The position numbers were made by a program, and so were the translations under genes. Shown in pieces: positions 40,066 to 48,061 of a stretch of DNA of 64,000 nucleotides (within the stretch, counting starts at the first letter, position 1; each line of letters starts with the position of its first letter). The notes under the pieces are model-generated. The model was not told the DNA's origin. It did not search any database and worked only from the letters and a program-made list of their open reading frames with translations. The stretch comes from Chloroherpeton thalassium ATCC 35110 (GTDB lineage Bacteria > Bacteroidota > Chlorobiia > Chlorobiales > Chloroherpetonaceae): assembly GCF_000020525.1 (NCBI RefSeq), contig NC_011026.1, positions 1 through 64,000 of the forward strand. Direction: 5' to 3'.

Positions 40066-41068
40066 ATGAATATTTCAGTTCTTGGCGCAGGCAGTTGGGG
40101 AACCACGCTTGCCGTGCTACTCGCCAAAAAAGGCTTTCCGATTACTACTTTGGGCTTATGGCGCTTCGTTCGCAGAAAAACTCCAACGCGAACGCGAAAA
40201 CACCGTTTATTTAAAAGGCATCCCTTTTCCTGAAAATATCCAGATAACCAATAGTGAGGCGCTCGCTGCGGAAAGCGCGGACATGCTTGTGGTTGCCACA
40301 CCGGCACAAGCCGTTAGGGAAACGCTACACCGAATTCATCAAACAGCGTTGTCTGGCAAAACACTCGTCAATCTCTCCAAAGGCATCGAAGTAAAAACCG
40401 GCTTACGAATTTCACAGGTCATTCGTCAGGTTCATCCAGAAGTTCAGGATGAGCAAATTGCGATTCTCTATGGGCCGAGTCACGCCGAAGAAGTTTGCAC
40501 GGAGCATCCTACCACGGTTGTAGCCGCGTCGACGTGCCTGGAAACAGCAAAGCTTGTTCAAGATACTTTTATAACACCCATGTTTCGAGTCTATGTAAAC
40601 GACGATGTCATTGGCGTGGAAATCGGCGGTTCGGTCAAAAATATCATGGCCATTGCTGCTGGAATTAGCGACGGATTGGGTTTTGGCGACAATGCCAAAG
40701 CAGCCATTATCACGCGCGGCATAGCTGAAATTTCTCGTTTGGGTGCTCGCCTTGGTGCCAATCCGCTCACTTTTGCCGGACTTGCCGGCATTGGCGATTT
40801 GGTGGTTACCTGCTCCAGTCGCCATAGCCGAAACCGCTATGTTGGCGAAATGATTGGCAAAGGCAAAAGCTTGGACGAAATTATTCAAAGCATGGAGATG
40901 ATCGCCGAAGGCGTTGAAACTACCCGCGCAGTGGCCGCGCTATCCAAAGAGCTGAATGTAGACATGCCAATCACGCAAAGTGTTTATGAAATGCTTTTTG
41001 AAGGCAAGCCGGTCAAGCAAGCCGTCTATGAGCTCATGACGCGCGATCCCAAGTTTGAGCTTAGCTAA
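40066..41068 (+). CDS. gpsA: Glycerol-3-phosphate dehydrogenase, interrupted by a +1 frameshift
   Basis: GpsA reduces dihydroxyacetone phosphate to glycerol-3-phosphate for phospholipids. The reading frame from the ATG at 40066 encodes the Rossmann start [20 protein letters not shown] but then derails. From about 40145 the next frame continues with [13 protein letters not shown] and runs to the stop at 41068 with all later motifs, including [21 protein letters not shown] with the catalytic Lys, and [10 protein letters not shown]. Removing one base within about 40141-40152 would restore a normal protein of about 333 residues. The longest single frame (from a TTG at 40082) lacks the NAD-binding loop. 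This is either a sequencing error, a real mutation, or recoding. Confidence 0.9.
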
Positions 41069-41347
41069 ACGCCTTTCTGCCAACACATTTCCCCTACTTC
41101 AAAGACCGGATTTGCTGGATTGCTCCGCCATTTTGCCTGATTTTTTTCTTTTCCACATTTCCGACCGCCGCGACCCAACCACACAAAAACACACAGCAAC
41201 CATGAGAAAAGCGCTTCGCTTTTAATGCGCGCAGCCGTGAAATTCTCACCTTAGATGAAAAGGCTATCGCATGGCAATGGATTTCTTTCAAAGAGAAGCT
41301 ATCTTCCTCTGAAAATTGTAGAACAGGTGAAATTTAACCCTTAGCAC

Positions 41348-42292
41348 ATGCGCAAGATTTTTACCGTGCTCTGTGGATTGCTTTTGCTGGCAACGCCACT
41401 TTTTGCTCAAGATAAAGTTTATGATTTTCTAAATTTAGAAAGAAGTGCCAAAGTTGCAGCGCTGGGCGGAAACAGCGTTTCGTTTATCGGCGACTTAAAC
41501 GCATTTTTTCAAAATCCAGCTGTTTTGAACAGCAACACCAATCGGCGTGGGGCATTTAGTTTTCAAAAGCATTTGATGGATATCAATTCCGGTTTTGCCG
41601 TCTACGGACGCTCCATTGAATCGATTGGCGATTTTGCCGCAGGCGTTTCTTATGTAAACTACGGCAGCTTCGACGAAACCGATGAGCTTGGCAATATTAT
41701 CGGATCATTTGCCGCGCAAGATTTGGCGTTGCAGATTGGCTATGCGTTTGATTTGGAGGAGTATGATTACGGCTACTTGCGCGCCGGCATTTCGTTAAAG
41801 TATATTTATTCCAACATTGCGGACTACACGTCTTCGGCGTTGGCGTTAGACGCAGGCATCGTTTTAGTCATTCCCGAGAGCGATGTTGAAATTGGCTTTG
41901 CCTTGACAAACTACGGCTGGCAACTTGCAAAATATGACGCAGCATCAGAGGATTTGCCTACCGATATGCGCCTTGCCTTGACAACACGCCCGGAAGGCCT
42001 GCCGCTGGCACTTACAATCGGCCTTGTCCAACTCAACAACGATTTCAGCTTGACGGAAAAAGTGAAAAATTTCACCATTGGCGGCGAATTTTCTTTTGGG
42101 GAATTTGTTAGGTTTCGGTTAGGATTTAATAATGCCCTTCGCAACGATGTCAAAAGCGGAGAGAACGCCGGCATGGTGGGCGCATCTGCGGGCTTAGGAA
42201 TCTTGTATCGCGATTTTCACTTTGATTATTCCTACTCTTCATGGGGCTCGATTGGCGCGCTGCATCAATTCTCTATTTCCACAACATTGTAG
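41348..42292 (+). CDS. porQ: PorV/PorQ-family type IX secretion outer-membrane protein
   Basis: The 314-residue protein has a signal peptide (cleavage near LFAQD) and then the typical opening YDFLNLERSAKVAALGG with FFQNPAVLN, the pattern of PorQ and PorV beta-barrels in the outer membrane. In Bacteroidetes these accompany the type IX secretion system, used for protein export and gliding motility. The rest is made of amphipathic strands and ends in FSISTTL. No other type IX genes are next to it, which is usual because the system is scattered. The choice of PorQ over another PorV-like protein is by eye. Confidence 0.8.
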   Translation: MRKIFTVLCGLLLLATPLFAQDKVYDFLNLERSAKVAALGGNSVSFIGDLNAFFQNPAVLNSNTNRRGAFSFQKHLMDINSGFAVYGRSIESIGDFAAGVSYVNYGSFDETDELGNIIGSFAAQDLALQIGYAFDLEEYDYGYLRAGISLKYIYSNIADYTSSALALDAGIVLVIPESDVEIGFALTNYGWQLAKYDAASEDLPTDMRLALTTRPEGLPLALTIGLVQLNNDFSLTEKVKNFTIGGEFSFGEFVRFRLGFNNALRNDVKSGENAGMVGASAGLGILYRDFHFDYSYSSWGSIGALHQFSISTTL

Positions 42293-42574
42293 ATTTATCA
42301 GGCATTTTTGCTCGTCAACTGCAAAAAAAACAAAAAAAGTGACCGCAAAACACCTTACAAACAGGTCGCTCATCGCATTCTAAGTTGTGCTAAAAATTCA
42401 GCGCAACTTTACCAGCAAGATTTCAAAAAAACCCACGACTTTTTCTCGAATTCCCTTTCCTAAAGTTCTAAAAACAAAGCTTTTCTCAGTAAATTGATGG
42501 TTGATGTTCTTCTCATGTGAGTCTGTTGTCTATGTGTTAATGAATTTGTTTTGTGTAATGAAAAATAAACGGAA

Positions 42575-44311
42575 ATGGTTGCTGACCTATCAAATCGTGG
42601 TAAGGGAAAAGATGAACTTCCCGCAAAGATAACGGACGCTACTTTTGCGGTTGTTGATTTGGAAACAACTGGTGGCTTAAAACCGGAAAATCGAATTATT
42701 GAGATTTGCGCGATCAAGTGCCGTAATGGCCAAGAGGTTGGCATGTTGGAATCGCTGGTTAATCCAGAGCAACAAATCTCGTATTTCATTTCGCAATATA
42801 CCGGCATTACGAACAGCATGGTCGACAATGCGCCGGTGATTCAAAGCCTCTTGACGAAAGTCTCTGAATTTTTTCAGGAAACCATTTTTGTTGCGCACAA
42901 TGTCCCGTTTGATATGGGATTTATCAACATGGAGCTCGAGCGCAACGGCTATGCGAAACTGACGAACCGCTGGCTTTGCACATTTCGTTTGGCGCGGCGA
43001 CTGCTGCCAACGCAGCAAAAGAAAAATCTTGGCGACCTGGCCAAATATTTCGGCATCATAGTTGAAAATCGACACCGAGCTCGCGGCGATTGCGAAGCCA
43101 CCATCAAGTTGCTCGCCGAATTGATCATTCTTGCTCAAGAGCAACACGGTGTTGAAACCGCCGAGGAGTTGCTTTCCCTACAATTCAAAGCGATCCGCAA
43201 TTTTAAGCGCGAACCCCGACACTTTTCCAAAATTCGCAATACCGTTCTAAACAAATTCCCGACAAAGTCTGGCGTGTATTTGATGAAATCAGCCAAAGAC
43301 GAAGTGCTTTACATCGGCAAATCGAAAAATTTGAAATCGCGCGTGTCGTCGTATTTCAATCAAAATATCGATCGTTCGGAAAAGGTTGTGGAGCTCACCC
43401 ATCATGTTCGCAAAATTGATTACACGCTGACAGGCTCGGAGCTTGAAGCGCTGCTTTTGGAATCAAAATTGATTAAGCAATACAAACCGCGCTTCAACAC
43501 GCTGCTAAAACGCTATCGTTCATATCCTTTTTTGACTTTTTCGGAGCATGAATTTCCAAAGTTAGAAATTGCGCTGGATGTTGAGGATGGCGATAAAGAA
43601 TATTTTGGCCCTTTTCCATCGTTAGAATTGCTTCAGCATGTTGTAGAAATTTTGGAGCGCTATTTCAAAGTTCGCAAATGCTCCGATCACGATTTTTCGC
43701 GGGCGCGTTTTTGCATATACTTCGATCTGGATCGCTGCTTTGCGCCGTGCAAACATCCCAAGCATTATAAAGAGGCCTACATCAAAGAGTTGGATCAGAT
43801 TCGAGCGTTTCTTTCCGGCAAAAATCCTGAAATTATCAATGTGATGATTCGGGAAATGAAAGCGCTGGCCAGCGAAAACCTGTTCGAAGAAGCCGCCGAC
43901 TTGAAACAAAAAATTCATAGTTTGCAGAAAGTTTTCTTTCGCCAGTCCGATATCGTGAATTCGGTTAATGAAAACAATGTGATTGCAATTTTGCCTTCCG
44001 AAAATTTTTCCGACTGCTGCAAAGAATATGTGCTGCTCTTTGTTCGGTTTGGAAGATTAATCGATCAGAAAAAAGTTTTTGAGGACGAAACGGAAAGCCT
44101 GGTGCCGGTTATTGCGTCGGTTTATCACAATGGCCACAGCTCGCCAACGCCATGCCGAAAGGAGGAAATTGACGAGATGCAAATTCTATCCAATTGGATT
44201 TATCAGAATAAAGACTCGCTTCATTGCTTTTACGTGAAAGACGCTTTGACAACCGAACAAATTCACGAAACGCTGCAAAAACGCCTGAAAAGTCTTTCGG
44301 AAACACGTTGA
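42575..44311 (+). CDS. DEDDh exonuclease fused to a UvrC-like GIY-YIG nuclease
   Basis: The 578-residue protein joins two nucleases. The N-terminal part (about 20-185) is a DnaQ-like 3'-5' exonuclease: VVDLETTG (DxE), VAHNVPFDM and HRARGDCEAT give the Exo I, II and III motifs. Next comes a GIY-YIG domain (GVYLMKSAKDEVLYIGKSKN from about 231, with its Arg and Glu), then a UvrC-type region with four Cys (KCSDHDFSRARFC, DRCFAPC), which in UvrC can hold an iron-sulfur cluster, and a UVR motif (FEEAADLKQKI). The UvrC RNase H and HhH domains are absent. It resembles Cho/UvrC-like repair proteins; a DNA repair role is inferred. Confidence 0.9.
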   Translation: MVADLSNRGKGKDELPAKITDATFAVVDLETTGGLKPENRIIEICAIKCRNGQEVGMLESLVNPEQQISYFISQYTGITNSMVDNAPVIQSLLTKVSEFFQETIFVAHNVPFDMGFINMELERNGYAKLTNRWLCTFRLARRLLPTQQKKNLGDLAKYFGIIVENRHRARGDCEATIKLLAELIILAQEQHGVETAEELLSLQFKAIRNFKREPRHFSKIRNTVLNKFPTKSGVYLMKSAKDEVLYIGKSKNLKSRVSSYFNQNIDRSEKVVELTHHVRKIDYTLTGSELEALLLESKLIKQYKPRFNTLLKRYRSYPFLTFSEHEFPKLEIALDVEDGDKEYFGPFPSLELLQHVVEILERYFKVRKCSDHDFSRARFCIYFDLDRCFAPCKHPKHYKEAYIKELDQIRAFLSGKNPEIINVMIREMKALASENLFEEAADLKQKIHSLQKVFFRQSDIVNSVNENNVIAILPSENFSDCCKEYVLLFVRFGRLIDQKKVFEDETESLVPVIASVYHNGHSSPTPCRKEEIDEMQILSNWIYQNKDSLHCFYVKDALTTEQIHETLQKRLKSLSETR

Positions 44312-44413
44312 GGAAAAGGGATTCAGAACTCAAAAGCTGATTTGCTCTGTCCTGTTTTGCGTCGTAACTTGCATTTTTATAGCAAGTCCATTGCATTTTC
44401 AAATTGCGATTAA

Positions 44414-45169
44414 TTGATTTTTCCATTGACAAGTTCAACAACAACGACACTCGAACCTGCACTTTATATTGTGGCTACGCCTATCGGCAATTTGGAAGAC
44501 ATGACGTTTCGCGCAGTGACAACCTTGCGAGCCGCCGACTGCATCGCTTGCGAAGACACGCGCCAAACGCGCAAATTGCTCCAACATTTTGCCATCGATT
44601 CGAAAACACTTCTCAGCTACCATAATTTCAACGAACGCACGGCTTCCGCCAAAATTCTGGAATTTTTGCAATCGGGAAAAAGCGTGGCGCTCGTGAGCGA
44701 TGCCGGCACGCCCGTTATTTCCGACCCGGGATTTTTTTTGGTTCGCGCAGCTCGCGACGCAGGGTTTCGGGTTGTTCCCATTCCAGGCGCAAGTGCGCTG
44801 GCAGCGGCAGTTTCGGTTTCGCCTTTGCCGGTAAATCGTTTTTATTTTGAAGGATTTTTGCCCCAAAAAAAAGGCCGCCAAACGCGCTTGCAATATCTTG
44901 CGGAACTTGAATCGAGTGTTGTGCTCTACGAATCGCCTCATCGTATCTTGAAATTGTTGGATGAACTTTCAGCTCATTTTGGCGATCGGCAAATCATGCT
45001 TGCACGCGAGATGACAAAAATCTACGAGGAGTTTCTTTTGGGAACGATTGCTGAGGCGAAAGCAAATTTGCAGGAAAGGAAAATTCAAGGCGAGTTTGTC
45101 GTGATTGTTGAAGGAAAAAACGCGAAATCCAAAAACGAGACGTACGAAAACCAAGATGAAAATTATTGA
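44414..45169 (+). CDS. rsmI: 16S rRNA 2'-O-methyltransferase RsmI
   Basis: RsmI methylates the 2'-hydroxyl of C1402 in 16S rRNA, using S-adenosylmethionine. The protein of about 250 residues has the tetrapyrrole-methylase fold with LYIVATPIGNLEDMTFRA near its start, CEDTRQTRKLL, VALVSDAGTPVISDPG, PGASALAAAVSVS and YESPHR. No ATG precedes the conserved core; the candidate starts are TTG at 44414 or TTG at 44426. The last 14 bases overlap the start of panC, suggesting translational coupling. The tail is Lys/Asn/Glu-rich and variable. Confidence 0.93.
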   Translation: MIFPLTSSTTTTLEPALYIVATPIGNLEDMTFRAVTTLRAADCIACEDTRQTRKLLQHFAIDSKTLLSYHNFNERTASAKILEFLQSGKSVALVSDAGTPVISDPGFFLVRAARDAGFRVVPIPGASALAAAVSVSPLPVNRFYFEGFLPQKKGRQTRLQYLAELESSVVLYESPHRILKLLDELSAHFGDRQIMLAREMTKIYEEFLLGTIAEAKANLQERKIQGEFVVIVEGKNAKSKNETYENQDENY

Positions 45170-46010
45170 GACGGTTTCTGAAATGCAGCACTTTTCCGAG
45201 TCGCTTCGGATTGCAGAAAAACGGCTTGGCGTGGTGCCAACCATGGGCGCTTTGCACGACGGTCATTTAAGTTTGGTAAAACTTGCTCTTAAGCACGCCG
45301 ACGTGGCGATTATGACTATTTTCGTCAATCCGCTGCAATTTGGCCCAAGCGAAGATTTTGCAAAATACCCACGCACATTTGAACGCGATGCCATGCTTGC
45401 CGAAAAAGCAGGCGTTTCGTGCATTTTCGCGCCAACCCCCGAGACGCTTTATCCGAGTGGGTTTCAAACACACGTCACGGTCGATGAGATTACCCAAGGA
45501 TTTGAAGGCGAGCTCCGACCAGGACATTTTCGCGGCGTCACTACGGTGGTTGCAAAACTTTTCAACATCACCAAACCGCACGTGGCCGTTTTTGGCGAAA
45601 AGGACGCACAGCAACTGGCTGCGATTCGAAAAATGCAAAAGGATTTGAATTTTGATGTCGAAATTGTTCCCGCGCCGATTGTTCGCGAAACCGATGGCTT
45701 AGCCAAAAGCTCACGAAACATTTACCTCAACCCGGCGGAACGCAAGCAAGCTGTGGTTCTCAACGAATCGCTTGAAATTGCCAAAAGTGCCATACAACAT
45801 GGCGAGCGCAATGTAAAAACGCTGCTCGAGGTGCTAAATCGCCACATTCAAAGCGCGCCGCTTGCTGAGCCGGATTACATCGCGATTGTTGATGCCGAAA
45901 GCTTTCAGCCTGTACAAGAAGAACTTCTGGCAGAGGAAACCTATCTTGTTTTGCTTACGGTTCGTTTCGGGTCAACGCGTTTGCTCGATAACTGCCGAAT
46001 TGAGCTTTAG
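45156..46010 (+). CDS. panC: Pantothenate synthetase
   Basis: PanC joins pantoate and beta-alanine with ATP to make pantothenate, the coenzyme A precursor. The 284-residue protein has the nucleotidyltransferase motif VPTMGALHDGHLSL (MGxLHxGH), VNPLQFGPSEDFAKYPRT, GHFRGVTTVVAKLFNI, FGEKDAQQLAAI and SSRNIYL. The ATG at 45156 lies inside the end of rsmI. A longer frame from 45105 exists but only adds the coding shadow of the rsmI tail. panB and panD are not adjacent. Confidence 0.97.
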   Translation: MKIIETVSEMQHFSESLRIAEKRLGVVPTMGALHDGHLSLVKLALKHADVAIMTIFVNPLQFGPSEDFAKYPRTFERDAMLAEKAGVSCIFAPTPETLYPSGFQTHVTVDEITQGFEGELRPGHFRGVTTVVAKLFNITKPHVAVFGEKDAQQLAAIRKMQKDLNFDVEIVPAPIVRETDGLAKSSRNIYLNPAERKQAVVLNESLEIAKSAIQHGERNVKTLLEVLNRHIQSAPLAEPDYIAIVDAESFQPVQEELLAEETYLVLLTVRFGSTRLLDNCRIEL

Positions 46011-46156
46011 CCAAAATGCTTCGGCGAACGGATTTTCAAGCCTGGACTTTTTTCCGATGCGATGAAAAATCAGATTCGAAGATTTTGAAAAGTACGCAAA
46101 TTGATTTACTTAAGCGGGGTAACATTACCGGAGTTAAAACTTTTATTTTCAGCTAA

Positions 46157-46942
46157 ATGAACATTGCACTTCAAGAAGAAGTTGTTCGTTTCACAAGAAA
46201 GGTCGCGGAGCACGGCTTTGTGGCCAGCTTTGACGGCAACCTTAGCCTAAGAAGTTCGGAAGGCATCTACATTACCGCAACCCGCACGCTCAAATCCGAT
46301 GCCACCACCAGCGATATTTGCCTCATTGACCTTGACGGAAATCTTTTGGAAGGTGAACGCAAGCCATCGAGCGAAACCTTGATGCACCTTTTGATTTATC
46401 GCGAACGCCCGGATGTGATGGGCGTGGTTCATACGCACGCACCCTATGCCACGGCGTTTGCGTCCGCTCGCCAACCGCTCGACGCAGCCGTTTTTCCCGA
46501 AGTCATTTTGGACATCGGTCCTGTTCCACTCGCCGAATACGCCACGCCCAGCACAGAAGACGTGCCAAACTCGCTCAAACCTGCCATCGCTTGGGCAAAT
46601 GGCATTTTGCTTGCCAATCATGGGCTTGTTTGTATGGGAGGCTCGCTTGCGGAAGCCTTTTTTCGAACGGAAAAATTGGAGCATGCTGCAAAAACCCTGA
46701 TCGCTGCACAAACGCTCGGAGGCGCCGTGCCACTCAAGCGCTGCGAAGTGGATTATCTTTACGAAACGCACCAAACCTTTAAACGGCGCGGTGTTTTGAT
46801 GGATTGCGAATCGCTTGACCATCCTTCGTGCAGAACTTCCGACGATAGAGAAAAGCTCGTTTGCCATCCAAGTGATAAAAATTGCCGTGAGGAATTTATT
46901 TCGAAAACCGCTCACGCCGTTTTGAAACGCTTGAAAGGTTAA
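46157..46942 (+). CDS. Class II aldolase/adducin-family protein with Cys-rich tail
   Basis: The 261-residue protein resembles L-fuculose-1-phosphate aldolase and relatives. It has a zinc-ligand HTH in VVHTHAPYATAF (about residues 95-106), a Glu in PSSETLMH, and a third His in ILLANHGLVCMGG. The family signature near the start reads SFDGNLSLR, where many members have NISVR. Members cleave or epimerise phosphorylated sugars; the substrate here is unknown. Unusually, the last 60 residues hold five Cys (around RCEVD, DCES, SCRT, VCHPS and NCREE), suggesting an additional metal site or disulfides. Confidence 0.82.
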   Translation: MNIALQEEVVRFTRKVAEHGFVASFDGNLSLRSSEGIYITATRTLKSDATTSDICLIDLDGNLLEGERKPSSETLMHLLIYRERPDVMGVVHTHAPYATAFASARQPLDAAVFPEVILDIGPVPLAEYATPSTEDVPNSLKPAIAWANGILLANHGLVCMGGSLAEAFFRTEKLEHAAKTLIAAQTLGGAVPLKRCEVDYLYETHQTFKRRGVLMDCESLDHPSCRTSDDREKLVCHPSDKNCREEFISKTAHAVLKRLKG

Positions 46943-46973
46943 GCTTGGAGGCTAAATATTTTAAATTGGGTTT

Positions 46974-47051
46974 ATGTCATTCTGAGGGAATCCAACGTGA
47001 CTGGATGAATGGATGCTTCGCCAAAGCCAGCTCAGCATGACAACGCGCCGT
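46974..47051. repeat. Intergenic palindromic repeat element, copy 2
   Basis: The element runs from TGTCATTCTGAGG to CTCAGCATGACAACGC, its ends being inverted copies of TGTCAT.CTGAG. Blocks GAATCCAACG and GGATGCTTCGC inside it are shared with the copy at 10887-10970 in the opposite orientation. It sits in the spacer upstream of gatC, which otherwise shows nothing identifiable. Confidence 0.65.
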
Positions 47052-47179
47052 TTGTCAGTGAACCATTCATCTGTTCGCGCGTCAGAAAAAAATACCGGCT
47101 CAGCCCAACATGAATTCACTTCAATTCATTGGGGATTTAAGACTGAAGTTTTTTCCATAAAATCTTATTCCATAGCATT

Positions 47180-47467
47180 ATGTCCGTTACCAAACAAGAC
47201 GTCGAATACATCGCCACGCTTGCGCGTCTTTCTTTTTCCGAAGATGAAAAGGAAAAAATGACGAAAGAGCTCAACACCATTTTGCATTATGTTGAAAAGC
47301 TCAATGAACTCGATACAGAAGAAGTTGAAGCGCTCAACAACATGAACGAGCGCCACAATGTGCTCCGCCCAGACGAAATTGTAGCGTCAATCGAAAACAG
47401 CAAGGCGATCAAAAATGCGCCTGATAGCGTCGAGCGGTTCTTCAAAGTGCCGAAAGTAATCGGCTGA
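47180..47467 (+). CDS. gatC: Aspartyl/glutamyl-tRNA amidotransferase subunit C
   Basis: GatC is the small linker subunit of the GatCAB complex, which converts Glu-tRNA-Gln and Asp-tRNA-Asn to the correct amidated forms. The 95-residue protein has the family pattern VEYIATLARLSFSEDEKEKM at its start, HYVEKLNELDTE in the middle, and a late Arg-Pro-Asp (NVLRPDE) with FFKVPKVI at the end. Length is typical. gatA and gatB are elsewhere. A DUF167 gene follows after 24 bases. Confidence 0.93.
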   Translation: MSVTKQDVEYIATLARLSFSEDEKEKMTKELNTILHYVEKLNELDTEEVEALNNMNERHNVLRPDEIVASIENSKAIKNAPDSVERFFKVPKVIG

Positions 47468-47491
47468 GCCGAAACGCTTACGGACAATCAT

Positions 47492-47785
47492 ATGATCTCG
47501 TGCTCCGAAAAAAATGGCGCGGTGGATTTCAGTGTGCGCTTGCAACCGCGAGCTTCAAAGAATGAAATCGTTGGGGAATACGACGGCGCATTGAAAATTC
47601 GAATTGCCGCGCCACCTGTGGAAAACGCCGCAAACAAAGCCTGCATTGAGTTTTTAGCCAAAACATTTGGCATTGCGAAAAGTCAAGTTGAAATTCTTTC
47701 GGGCGATACTTCGCGCAACAAGCTCATTCGGATTTATGGAATCGATAAAACGACGCTGTTAGCCAAGTTTTATAGTAAATCCTGA
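47492..47785 (+). CDS. DUF167/YggU-family protein
   Basis: The 97-residue protein carries the DUF167 (YggU) core: VRLQPRASKNEIVGEYDG, then LKIRIAAPPVENAANKACIE and SGDTSRNKLIRI. Members are small soluble proteins found in most bacteria and in plants, with no established function. It follows gatC closely and may be co-transcribed with it. Confidence 0.85.
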   Translation: MISCSEKNGAVDFSVRLQPRASKNEIVGEYDGALKIRIAAPPVENAANKACIEFLAKTFGIAKSQVEILSGDTSRNKLIRIYGIDKTTLLAKFYSKS

Positions 47786-47819
47786 AAATAGTGATAGGAA
47801 ATTATGCAAAAATATGCCC

Positions 47820-47884
47820 GTGTCACCCTGAGCGGAGACGAAGGGGGCAACAAATACAGGCTTCGCCTCCGCTTAGCCCGACAC
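47820..47884. repeat. Intergenic palindromic repeat element, copy 3 (related)
   Basis: GTGTCACCCTGAGCGGAG (from 47820) and CTCCGCTTAGCCCGACAC (to 47884) are inverted, with four mismatches in 18. The left end TGTCACCCTGAG resembles the ends of the elements at 10887 and 46974. It lies between the DUF167 gene and the shared terminator. Confidence 0.55.
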
Positions 47885-47963
47885 ATCCTAGAATTTCCCT
47901 CAATTATTAATTTTTGATTCTACTACAGGCGCGGCGTCTCTGAAAAGTATTTTAGAAAAAAAT

Positions 47964-48000
47964 AAAGCTCCCGAAGTTTTTTGGGAGCTTTGCTTTTTAT
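47964..48000 (+). terminator. Terminator between DUF167 and YfhO-like genes (may act both ways)
   Basis: AAAGCTCCC (47964-47972) pairs perfectly with GGGAGCTTT (47983-47991) around a 10-base loop, with a T run afterwards on the forward strand. On the reverse strand the stem is followed by an A/T stretch, so it may also stop the YfhO-like gene that converges on it. Confidence 0.8.
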
Positions 48001-48061
48001 CGTCCGAAAAATGCTCATTTTCCACCGCTGCCAATTTTGCTATTCGGGGAAAATTAGCGGC

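Noticed and set aside
40121-40131. Six-A run in gpsA as a classical -1 slippery site
   Set aside because: The phase is wrong for an A AAA AAG slip, and the observed shift is +1, lying about 15 bases further on.
41151-41159. TTTTCCACA, similar to a DnaA box
   Set aside because: A single site far from dnaA; no cluster of such boxes and no AT-rich unwinding region around it.
41207-41223. AAAAGCG-CTT-CGCTTTT hairpin after gpsA, considered as a terminator
   Set aside because: The loop is only three bases, no T tract follows, and it is about 140 bases from the stop codon.
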